Below, piece by piece: positions 1 to 5,661 of a DNA stretch of 12,249 nt (position 1 is the first letter of the stretch; each line of letters opens with the position of its first letter). Both the position numbers and the translations under genes were made by a program. Under the pieces are notes generated by a model. That model saw nothing but the letters and a program-made list of their open reading frames with translations, did not search any database and was not told where the DNA came from. Source of the stretch: CAYSHJ01 sp964589725. GTDB taxonomy: Bacteria; Planctomycetota; Planctomycetia; Planctomycetales; Planctomycetaceae. The stretch covers positions 1 through 12,249 of the forward strand of contig CAZPUJ010000612.1 in the NCBI GenBank assembly GCA_964589725.1, in the 5' to 3' direction.

Positions 1-75
1 ATTCCGCCGACGAAGCTCCACATTCTCAGCCGCCAGCCGCTCACGCTCGACATCCTTTTCAAGCTCCGCACTCAT
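1..75 (-). CDS. N-terminal fragment of an unidentified protein, coiled-coil start (runs off left edge)
   Basis: Only the first 25 codons are present. The ATG is at 75 and reads leftward out of the window. The peptide begins MSAELEKDVERERLAAENVE and is almost entirely charged residues and leucines in a heptad-like pattern, so an N-terminal alpha-helical coiled coil is likely. The same frame has a TAG stop at 85-87, just upstream, so this ATG is the natural start. No clear Shine-Dalgarno sequence precedes it. Nothing can be said about function: such a segment could open a regulator, a structural protein or a zinc-ribbon/DUF protein. It is transcribed away from the glycosyltransferase pair on its right. 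Confidence 0.5.
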   Translation of the reverse strand, partial: MSAELEKDVERERLAAENVELRRRN

Positions 76-140
76 GGCGGATTTCTAGAACAACTCGCTT
101 TCCAACGCAGCACCAGTTTTCGCACAATGGTCGGCTACCA

Positions 141-200
141 CGGGAACTGGTACGGGGACCGGCACGGGAACGGGTAGCGGAACTCGCTCGGGAACGGATT
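141..200. repeat. Degenerate 12-bp tandem repeat, five units
   Basis: Five consecutive 12-bp units begin at 141, 153, 165, 177 and 189 and share the core cgggaac followed by a ggta/ggca-like tail. Units 1, 3 and 5 are the closest to each other; there is also a weaker 6-bp subperiod. On the reverse strand one frame reads as alternating Val-Pro, but that frame has no start codon and stops at 85-87, so I treat the repeat as non-coding. It lies in the intergenic space between the left-edge reverse gene and the first transferase gene. Confidence 0.6.
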
Positions 201-217
201 GAACCCGACTGCTTTGA

Positions 218-239
218 GCAACTGTAACTTATCAGTTGC
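218..239. other. Perfect 7-bp inverted repeat (small hairpin)
   Basis: gcaactg at 218-224 is exactly complementary to cagttgc at 233-239, with an 8-nt loop between them. It lies about 35 bp upstream of the terminator hairpin at 276-309, in a stretch with no credible gene. The two could be part of one structured leader or small RNA. No function can be assigned from this alone. Confidence 0.4.
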
Positions 240-275
240 AGTGGCAAAGATGGCTGGGTTTAATTGATCAATAAC

Positions 276-309
276 GGCACGTTCACGCGAGTGAGCGTGC
301 CTTTTTTTT
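276..309 (+). terminator. Intrinsic (rho-independent) terminator with GNRA-type loop
   Basis: Bases 276-286 pair with 291-301 in an 11-bp stem (ten Watson-Crick pairs and one G-T wobble). The loop is the tetraloop GCGA, and the stem is followed directly by eight T residues at 302-309. This is the classic form of a forward-strand terminator. No forward gene is seen upstream: the only gene to the left points the other way. It therefore either ends a short non-coding transcript, or acts as an attenuator in the leader of the transferase gene whose ATG is 59 bp downstream of the T-run. Confidence 0.85.
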
Positions 310-367
310 ATCACGTGCGGTCAACGATGAGACGAATCCAGCCGTCCGTGCCTCTGGGAGCCTTTCG

Positions 368-1144
368 ATGGATGTCGCGTATGTCGTTCAGCACAGCCAG
401 CAGGACGACTTGGAACTACGATTCTCGCTCCGCAGCGTGGCCAAGCATTTGCCGTGGATTCGGAAGGTCTGGGTCTTCGGCGACCGGCCGGCATTTCTGA
501 GCGACGATTGGTCCGCGATCGAGCATGTACCGTGGGAGGCGGTGGCTTGGACTGGGCGCTTCAAAACGCCGGTCCAGAATCTCTTCGTGCAGACGTTCCT
601 GGTGTCATTGTGGCCGGGAGTGGACTTTGAGTTCCTGGTCTTTTGCGATGACTACCTATTGCTCGATCGCTTCTCTGAACCATTGGCTCGACGTGATCGG
701 TACGTGGAGAACTTGGACGCAGTGGGCTCGCGCAGCGCAGATCCCTGGAAGCAGTCGTTGTGGTCCACCTACGACAACCTCAAGCGACTGGGTTTCACGG
801 GCTACAACTTCGAGACGCATACGCCAACGTATTTGACCAAGAGGCGGGTCTTCGACGCCTATGCGGACTTGGAAGACTTAGTGAGCGAGGACCGTTCCAC
901 CGGGATGCTCGCCGAGACGGCGATTCTGAATCACGCGTACCACCAACAACGATTTCCACTGACATTGCTCAGTGAGGAAGATCTCGTCGCGGGATTTCAC
1001 GATCAGCCGGCGACGTACAATGACATCGTCGCAAAGGCCGAGCGAAAACTGCTTCTGAATTTTGATGACCCGTGTTTCAACGACGACATGCGACGCTTCC
1101 TTTCCGAGCGGTTTCCACAGCCGTGCCGGTATGAAACGCAGTGA
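368..1144 (+). CDS. Stealth-like sugar/sugar-phosphate transferase, single domain
   Basis: This 258-aa protein has the hallmarks of the Stealth/capsular-polysaccharide phosphotransferase group. A DVAYV start (residues 2-6) matches conserved region 1. ELRFSLRS (about 16-23), followed by PWIRKVWVFGDRP, matches region 2. An acidic pair D94-D95 sits at the end of a strand (FLVFCDDYLLL) like the NDD of region 3. A PW-LW-TYDNLK stretch and an HTP motif (151-153) follow. Known Stealth proteins transfer hexose-1-phosphate to build phosphodiester-linked surface glycans; the exact donor and acceptor here cannot be read. The ATG at 368 follows a gggag at 356-360 and aligns with the start of its paralogue. 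No signal peptide or membrane segment is seen, so it is probably cytosolic. The next gene begins 20 bp downstream and its first half is a paralogue aligning almost without gaps. A glycosyltransferase of another family with a similar fold is the main alternative. Confidence 0.75.
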   Translation: MDVAYVVQHSQQDDLELRFSLRSVAKHLPWIRKVWVFGDRPAFLSDDWSAIEHVPWEAVAWTGRFKTPVQNLFVQTFLVSLWPGVDFEFLVFCDDYLLLDRFSEPLARRDRYVENLDAVGSRSADPWKQSLWSTYDNLKRLGFTGYNFETHTPTYLTKRRVFDAYADLEDLVSEDRSTGMLAETAILNHAYHQQRFPLTLLSEEDLVAGFHDQPATYNDIVAKAERKLLLNFDDPCFNDDMRRFLSERFPQPCRYETQ

Positions 1145-1151
1145 CCCACCC

Positions 1152-1156
1152 AGGAG
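1152..1156 (+). promoter_or_regulatory. Shine-Dalgarno AGGAG fixing the start of the double-domain transferase
   Basis: AGGAG ends 8 nt before the ATG at 1165. A GTG at 1141 overlaps the previous stop codon as GTGA and could give 8 more residues. The ribosome site and the alignment with the upstream paralogue, which also begins MDV, favour 1165. Confidence 0.65.
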
Positions 1157-1164
1157 TTTCGCTC

Positions 1165-2739
1165 ATGGATGTCGTTTACGTGTTTCGACACAGCCAGTTT
1201 CAAGACCTGGAACTGCGGTACTCGCTACGCAGCGTGGCCAAATACCTGCCATGGATTCGCAAGGTTTGGATCTTCGGCGACCGTCCAGAGTTCCTCAGCG
1301 ACGAATGGACAAAAATCGAGCACATTCCCTGGGAAGCCGTCGCGTGGTTCGGCCATCATCAGATACCGGTGAAAAATCACTTCCTGCAGTATTACTTGCT
1401 GTCCCTGTGGCCGGAATTGGACTCCGAATTCTTGATCATTCACGACGATCACATTTTGTTGGAGTACCTACCGGAAGCGATTGCCAGGCGAAACCGGTCT
1501 CTGGAGGACATGTCGCAGGTCAAATTGGGCGGCAAGGAGGAATGGCGTGAGCAACTGGGGCGCAGCTTTGATTGGTTGCAGGAACGGGGATACCCGACCC
1601 TTAATTTTGAGTCGCACACACCTTGGCACATGACGAAGCGTCGACTTTTTCATACGTCCAAGACATTTCAAGAATTCATTTCGGAAGAACGCTACGGCGG
1701 GATGATCGCGGCGTCTGCGATCCTCAACCACGCGGTCAAGCACGAGGGCATCTCGATCACCCAGCGGGACGATGAAAACCTGACGCAAGGCTTCGTCTTC
1801 GTTCCACCTTGGTACGACGAGATTGTCAAGAAGACCGCGGGCAAAAAGTATCTGTTCTTCGACGAGGGAGCCTTTGGCACCGACATGCAGCGGTTCCTCG
1901 CCGAGCGATTTCCGGAGCCATGTGTCTACGAAACGCCGGTGACGGTGCCAGAATTGCCGCGGTATGACGTGGTCTATCTCATGGCCAAGTCCAAGTGGGA
2001 CCAGGAACTCAAGTACTCGCTGCGTTCGCTGGAGCGGTTCTTTCCCCAATTGGGAAAGGTCTGGATTATCGGTCATCGGCCGGAGTTCATAGATCCAACA
2101 ACTGTCATCCATATGCCGGAGACAAGCTTTCTACAGAATGGTGTCTTCGTAGAGTCAGCAGCCGTGCGCATGCTCAACGAGCAGCTCGATGGACTGACCG
2201 AAGAGTTCATCCTGGCGCAGGATGACAATTACCTCTTGCGGCCGGCGACATTGGAGGACTTCGGGCCATTGCTTGTCGAAGACCTAGATCGTGTGCAAAT
2301 CCGGGGTACGAAGCCCTGGCAGTTGATGCTCTGGCGAACGTATGACGTACTCAAATTTCTGGGACGCACGGCCTTCAATTACGAAGCTCATACACCGATC
2401 CGTTTCAACCGGACCAAATTGCGCGACATCTCCCGGCTCTTTATCGGAACTGAAAACGCGGCGAAGCGGCGATATCACGGTGTTTGCATTCGCATGGCTT
2501 ACTGGAACATCCTGGGCGTCGACTCGGCCGCAGCACGTCCTGTCGCCGACTACCGCGTTGGTTTCACGCGGCCGTGCCATGCCGCTACGGTTGAGCAGAT
2601 TCAGTCACGGCTGACCGACCGCCTCTTCCTATTCCACGACGACGAGGGGCTGACTGACGAGATGAAGGCGGTCCTTCCAGCGATGTATCCTCAAAAGTCG
2701 CGGTTCGAGCGATCGCACGTGGCCACTTTCAGCCGTTGA
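1165..2739 (+). CDS. Stealth-like transferase with two tandem catalytic-type domains
   Basis: This 524-aa protein consists of two copies of the domain found in the preceding gene. Domain A (residues 1 to about 257) aligns with that protein essentially without gaps: MDVVYV start, ELRYSLRS, GDRPEFLSD, acidic pair D94-D95, HTP at 151-153, and a shared ending ERFPxPCxYET. Domain B (about 267-516) is more diverged but keeps DVVYL, ELKYSLRS, KVWIIGHRPEF, acidic pair D353-D354, PWQLMLWRTYDVLK, HTP at 409-411 and a DDEGLTDEM-type ending. As for the single-domain neighbour, a role in building a surface glycan is inferred from resemblance to Stealth proteins. The two domains could add two residues in alternation, as bifunctional polymerising transferases do, or one could be non-catalytic. 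There is no signal peptide or transmembrane segment. Confidence 0.75.
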   Translation: MDVVYVFRHSQFQDLELRYSLRSVAKYLPWIRKVWIFGDRPEFLSDEWTKIEHIPWEAVAWFGHHQIPVKNHFLQYYLLSLWPELDSEFLIIHDDHILLEYLPEAIARRNRSLEDMSQVKLGGKEEWREQLGRSFDWLQERGYPTLNFESHTPWHMTKRRLFHTSKTFQEFISEERYGGMIAASAILNHAVKHEGISITQRDDENLTQGFVFVPPWYDEIVKKTAGKKYLFFDEGAFGTDMQRFLAERFPEPCVYETPVTVPELPRYDVVYLMAKSKWDQELKYSLRSLERFFPQLGKVWIIGHRPEFIDPTTVIHMPETSFLQNGVFVESAAVRMLNEQLDGLTEEFILAQDDNYLLRPATLEDFGPLLVEDLDRVQIRGTKPWQLMLWRTYDVLKFLGRTAFNYEAHTPIRFNRTKLRDISRLFIGTENAAKRRYHGVCIRMAYWNILGVDSAAARPVADYRVGFTRPCHAATVEQIQSRLTDRLFLFHDDEGLTDEMKAVLPAMYPQKSRFERSHVATFSR

Positions 2740-2744
2740 ATGAT

Positions 2745-2885
2745 GTGACCACGCAGTCGGACACGAAAATGATTCTGAACGCTGCCGGCATCGGCGAGAG
2801 CTTGGCGGAATTGCGGTTGTTCATGGCGAGCCATAGGATTTCGTCGTTCCGCATACTCTGGAAAGCGTGGCGCAATGGCGAATGA
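2745..2885 (+). CDS. Possible small ORF overlapping the mfnB start
   Basis: A 46-codon frame opens with GTG at 2745, with an internal ATG at 2769 that would give 38 aa. It ends in TGA at 2883-2885 and overlaps the mfnB start by 11 bp. The peptide is helix-prone and ends FRILWKAWRNGE. No convincing ribosome site precedes either start, and frames of this size arise by chance in GC-rich DNA. It might be a coupling leader peptide for mfnB, but I consider non-coding more likely. The same interval holds a short inverted repeat atggc-ga-gccat at 2823-2834 and a poor promoter-like pair (TTGCGG, 17 nt, TAGGAT) at 2811-2839. Confidence 0.15.
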   Translation: MTTQSDTKMILNAAGIGESLAELRLFMASHRISSFRILWKAWRNGE

Positions 2886-3651
2886 TAATCCAGTCACGGT
2901 TGGTGAACCACCCTGGCTTTTGGTCAGTGTTCGCGATGTCCGTGAGGCCGAGGCGGCTCTGGCCGGTGGCTGCGACATCTTGGACATCAAAGAACCCAAG
3001 AACGGACCGCTCGGCATGCTGCCAGTGGCGAACATTGGGAAGATTGTGGATGCCGTTCGCAAGAAATCAAAGACGATGCCCATCAGCGCCGCGCTCGGCG
3101 AACTGTCCGATTGGGAAGACCTGAAAAAAATTCCCAAGCTGCCCGCGGAGCTGACGTATCTGAAGATCGGAACCGCGAAGGTCGGCAAGGATGCGAATTG
3201 GCCGGACCGCTGGAAGGTCGTGCGTAAGCAGTTTGAATCGGTCAGCAAAGCGAAGTTCCAATGGGTGGCCGTTGCGTACGCCGATTGGCGAGCGGCCGGT
3301 GCTCCGTCGCCGACAGCCGTCGTCGACGCGTGCCTGGAGGATTCGGTAAGCAAGTCCGGTTGCGTGGGCGTGCTGTTCGACACCTGGTCTAAGCAAGGGC
3401 GCAGCCTGTGGGAATGGATCAGCCGCGCGGACTTGCGACGTCACGCCGACGCGTTGCACCAAGGTGGCCGATTAGTCGCCTTGGCCGGTAATTTGGCGTG
3501 CGATCGGCTGGAGGGTCTGCCGTCTCTGGAACCGGACATCGTGGCGATTCGCTCCGCCGCTTGTCGCGATGGTACACGCAATGGCATCGTCGTCAAAGAG
3601 GCCGTCAGCGCGTTTCGCGATTGCCTGATGTCGACGGTCAGGAAGAACTGA
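2875..3651 (+). CDS. mfnB: (5-formylfuran-3-yl)methyl phosphate synthase (MfnB, DUF556 family)
   Basis: MfnB condenses two glyceraldehyde-3-phosphate molecules into the furan phosphate that starts the methanofuran side chain. In bacteria with tetrahydromethanopterin-linked C1 metabolism it supports the methanofuran-like cofactor of the formyltransferase/hydrolase complex. The 258-aa protein shows the family signature LLVSVRDVREAEAALAGG and DILDIKEPKNGPLG. K39 sits where the Schiff-base lysine of the archaeal enzyme is expected. K97 (in YLKIGT), D169 and K173 (in LFDTWSKQG) match its other active-site positions with a constant offset of about +12 to +18; the archaeal residue numbers are from memory. 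Length is slightly above the archaeal enzyme because of a short N-terminal extension and an insertion. It is a cytosolic TIM-barrel-type enzyme. The start follows a weak ggaaag. The gene ends 2 bp from the converging ferredoxin gene. No other C1-pathway gene is in the window. Confidence 0.9.
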   Translation: MANDNPVTVGEPPWLLVSVRDVREAEAALAGGCDILDIKEPKNGPLGMLPVANIGKIVDAVRKKSKTMPISAALGELSDWEDLKKIPKLPAELTYLKIGTAKVGKDANWPDRWKVVRKQFESVSKAKFQWVAVAYADWRAAGAPSPTAVVDACLEDSVSKSGCVGVLFDTWSKQGRSLWEWISRADLRRHADALHQGGRLVALAGNLACDRLEGLPSLEPDIVAIRSAACRDGTRNGIVVKEAVSAFRDCLMSTVRKN

Positions 3652-3653
3652 CC

Positions 3654-4013
3654 TCAACCCCAAAATTTCTCGCCATGCCAATTGCCGGTCGGTGTGGTTT
3701 CCACCTCGATGTCGCCGTTCACGCGACATTGGCAGGAGAGACGCAGTTTCTTCTCGTTGCCGATTCGCCAGAAGAACAGCAGCGGGCCGACCAGGACGCG
3801 GAAGCGCTCCCACAAGCCAGGCTTGCTGATATGGCCCTCGCCCTTCGTAATCAGCACCATGCAACTGCCGCAACAGCCCCAGCCTGGGCAATGCAGCGTC
3901 TTGTGAATTCCTGAATAAACCTCGATGCCGTTGTGCATCGCTGCCGTGCGCAACTTCGTTCCAGGCTCGACTTCGATGGTTTTCTTTGCGTTGACGAATG
4001 TGATCTTGGCCAT
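3654..4013 (-). CDS. 2Fe-2S ferredoxin with adrenodoxin-like cysteine spacing and a long insert
   Basis: This 119-aa soluble electron carrier begins MAKITFVNAKKTIEVEPGTK, the usual beta-grasp ferredoxin opening. The cluster-binding loop has C42, C47, C48 and C51; C42-x5-C48-x2-C51 is adrenodoxin-type spacing. The fourth ligand is in LSCQC (C94, with C96 nearby). The gap of 42 residues before the last cysteine is longer than usual. It holds a basic/hydrophobic insert GLWERFRVLVGPLLFFWRIG that could dock on a membrane or partner protein. The start at 4013 is preferred over a longer frame beginning at 4121, because homology begins at MAKITF and the predicted promoter lies inside the longer version. 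The redox partner is unknown; the divergent oxidoreductase gene is the nearest candidate only by position. Confidence 0.85.
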   Translation of the reverse strand: MAKITFVNAKKTIEVEPGTKLRTAAMHNGIEVYSGIHKTLHCPGWGCCGSCMVLITKGEGHISKPGLWERFRVLVGPLLFFWRIGNEKKLRLSCQCRVNGDIEVETTPTGNWHGEKFWG

Positions 4014-4057
4014 GATGTGTAGGGGTTCGAGTATTTGGATGTCGTGAACGGTCCGGG

Positions 4058-4086
4058 ATGATAAGAGTCGCCGTCGAGAGTGGCAA
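4058..4086 (-). promoter_or_regulatory. Sigma70-type promoter for the ferredoxin gene
   Basis: Read on the reverse strand, TTGCCA (4081-4086) and TATCAT (4058-4063) are separated by exactly 17 nt, each one base off the consensus hexamer. Transcription would start near 4051, leaving a leader of about 38 nt before the ATG at 4013. Confidence 0.55.
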
Positions 4087-4207
4087 ATACGTGGGCGAAC
4101 GGTATTTTCTCCTTCGAGCAAACTGCCCGCTTACTCCTGAGTTGGCTAGCGAATTGGAGCCGACGCCCACTACAACGCCTGAGACACAAGCTGGCAGCTT
4201 GGACTAC

Positions 4208-4211
4208 GGAG
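4208..4211 (+). promoter_or_regulatory. Ribosome binding site GGAG for the Gfo/Idh/MocA gene
   Basis: GGAG lies 9 nt before the ATG at 4221. It decides the start in favour of 4221, where a twin-arginine signal begins immediately, rather than the in-frame ATG at 4080, which would add 47 residues without any family feature. Confidence 0.65.
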
Positions 4212-4220
4212 ACGACCGCC

Positions 4221-5486
4221 ATGCCCACTCGCCGTGAATTTCTCGCAACAACCGCCGCCGGAGTCCTCTCGGCCGGCTACACCGCAACGGCCAAAGGCTT
4301 CGCAGCCAATGAGACGATCAACGTCGGCTGCATCGGCACCGGCGGCCGCTGTCGGCGATTGATGGAATCGCTGCGAACGATCTCGGGTGTAAAGATCGTG
4401 GCCGTCTGCGACGTTTGGGATACGGCGCTGGAGGCTGGCAAGAAGCTCGCTGAACCGAATGCCTTCGCGACGAAGGACCATCGCGCGTTGCTCGACCGCA
4501 AGGACATCGACGCCGTGCTGATCGGCTCGCCCGATCACTGGCACGTGCCGCTGACGATCGACGCGTGCGCGGCTGGCAAGGACGTGTATGTCGAGAAACC
4601 GCTGACGCACGACCTTTCGGAAGGCGCCGCGGTCATCGAGGCTCAAAACAGACATCGCCGCATCGTGCAGGTCGGCACCCAACAGCGATCCATGCCGCAC
4701 ATTCAGAAGGCCAACGAGATCATCAAGTCGGGACAGCTTGGCGACGTCTTGAAAGTGCATCTCACCTGGAACCGCAACTCACCGCGAGCCAACCGGCCGA
4801 AGGATTCGATCGATCCGAAGAGCGTCGACTGGAAACGGTTCCTCGGACACGCGAAGGATCAGCCGTTCGACGAGTACCGCATGCGGCAATGGCGTTGGTT
4901 CTGGGACTTCGGCGGCGGCATCTTCACCGACTTGATGGTGCATTGGATCGACGTCGTGCATTGGATTTTGGATCTCGATCACCCGGCGACAGCGACCAGT
5001 GTCGGCGACTTTTTCATGGCCAAGGACTTGTGGGAGACTCCCGACACCGTGCAAACACTGCTGCGGTATCAACCAGCCGGAAAAAGGGACGGTCCCGCTC
5101 AGGCTGCAAACGGACTGTCCCCTTTTCCGGCCGACCGCATCGTGCAGGCGTACTTCGAGGGGACGTTCAGCAACGCTCGCAACGGAGCGATGGTCGAGTT
5201 CATGGGGAGCGAAGGGACGCTGTACATTGACCGCGGCCGCTACGAGATTCATCCCGACCGCAACAAGAAGCTCAAGCCCAGCGAATTGATCCTGGGCGAT
5301 GGCCCACGCGGAGCCGACTTCTACAACTTGCCCGACGGCGAAACACTGCACCTCGCCAACTGGATCGAGTGCATCCGCTCCCGCAAGAAACCCAACGCCC
5401 CCGCTGAAGCCGGAGTCGGCGCGGCGTCGGCTGCTCACATGGCAAACCTCGCGCTGCGCAGCGGAGCGATCGCCAATTGGCAATAG
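4221..5486 (+). CDS. Tat-exported Gfo/Idh/MocA family oxidoreductase
   Basis: This 421-aa protein opens with a twin-arginine signal (T3-R4-R5-E6-F7-L8, then a hydrophobic alanine-rich stretch to about residue 29), so it is exported folded, probably with its NAD(P) cofactor. The Rossmann domain follows with GCIGTGGR (36-43), VCDVW (62-66) and the family signature EKP (125-127). The C-terminal alpha/beta domain includes GGGIFTDLMVHWIDVVHW, with H241 and D244 in the usual active-site positions. Relatives oxidise or reduce sugars, inositols or glycosides; the substrate here cannot be read. Residues 286-304 are encoded by a palindromic DNA element (5076-5131), which looks like an insertion into a surface loop before RIVQAYFEGTF. 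The gene diverges from the ferredoxin, and kduD follows on the same strand after a structured spacer, suggesting a role in sugar or sugar-acid use. Confidence 0.88.
   Translation: MPTRREFLATTAAGVLSAGYTATAKGFAANETINVGCIGTGGRCRRLMESLRTISGVKIVAVCDVWDTALEAGKKLAEPNAFATKDHRALLDRKDIDAVLIGSPDHWHVPLTIDACAAGKDVYVEKPLTHDLSEGAAVIEAQNRHRRIVQVGTQQRSMPHIQKANEIIKSGQLGDVLKVHLTWNRNSPRANRPKDSIDPKSVDWKRFLGHAKDQPFDEYRMRQWRWFWDFGGGIFTDLMVHWIDVVHWILDLDHPATATSVGDFFMAKDLWETPDTVQTLLRYQPAGKRDGPAQAANGLSPFPADRIVQAYFEGTFSNARNGAMVEFMGSEGTLYIDRGRYEIHPDRNKKLKPSELILGDGPRGADFYNLPDGETLHLANWIECIRSRKKPNAPAEAGVGAASAAHMANLALRSGAIANWQ
5076..5131. repeat. Palindromic element inside the oxidoreductase gene
   Basis: The 20-nt arm at 5076-5095 pairs with 5112-5131: 18 Watson-Crick pairs, one G-T wobble and one mismatch, with a 16-nt loop. 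Each arm also contains its own small palindrome (gggacggtccc at 5086-5096; ggactgtcc at 5112-5120). The element is open in the gene's frame and encodes roughly AGKRDGPAQAANGLSPFPA. It resembles the repeated palindromic units of planctomycete genomes, a comparison made from memory and not checked. Confidence 0.75.
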
Positions 5487-5489
5487 TCC

Positions 5490-5622
5490 TCAAACAAGCG
5501 ACCCCGCCCACCTCGCGTCGGTGGTTTACGGGTTTCTGCACTACGTGGCAGTCATTTCGAATGGAGTTCAAGTAGTGCAAAAACCCGTGAGCCATTGAGA
5601 CAAGCTCAGTGGGGTCGTTTGA
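5490..5622. repeat. Composite intergenic palindrome, cloverleaf-like
   Basis: The central stem pairs 5528-5544 with 5572-5588 at 16 of 17 positions. An outer stem pairs 5490-5494 and 5499-5505 with 5618-5622 and 5611-5617, leaving a 4-nt bulge. Two small side hairpins lie between them: ccacc/ggtgg (5508-5524) and tgagc/gctca (5588-5608). The whole starts 3 bp after the oxidoreductase stop codon and ends 39 bp before kduD. There is no long T-run, so it is not a standard terminator. It may stabilise or process mRNA between the two genes, or be a small mobile palindromic element. Confidence 0.65.
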
Positions 5623-5661
5623 TTAAGGAATGGTTTTCCTCCCTAGCGAACCACTGACACG

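Noticed and set aside
186..215. tRNA T-arm-like string (reverse strand gggttcaatcc)
   Set aside because: The flanking bases do not form the 5-bp T-stem, and no acceptor, D or anticodon arm could be found around it; not a tRNA or attachment-site tRNA end.
59..247. Reverse-strand 62-codon frame and a neighbouring Val-Pro repeat frame in the left intergenic region
   Set aside because: Both are products of the 12-bp tandem repeat. The first has an unlikely Arg/Ser-rich composition, the second has no start codon, and the ATG at 75 of the coiled-coil gene overlaps them in another frame.
2691..3383. Reverse-strand open frame of 230 codons over the start of mfnB
   Set aside because: Composition is low-complexity Ser/Thr/Ala and it overlaps the conserved active-site region of mfnB on the other strand.
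4142..4176. Forward promoter for the Gfo/Idh/MocA gene (TTGGCT with TACAAC)
   Set aside because: The spacing between the boxes is 23 nt, or 11 nt using a nearer TTGGAG, neither of which is acceptable; no good forward promoter was found.
4779..5483. Reverse-strand open frame of 234 codons opposite the Gfo/Idh/MocA gene
   Set aside because: No domain or ribosome site; it mirrors a strongly supported gene and is typical of GC-rich antisense frames.
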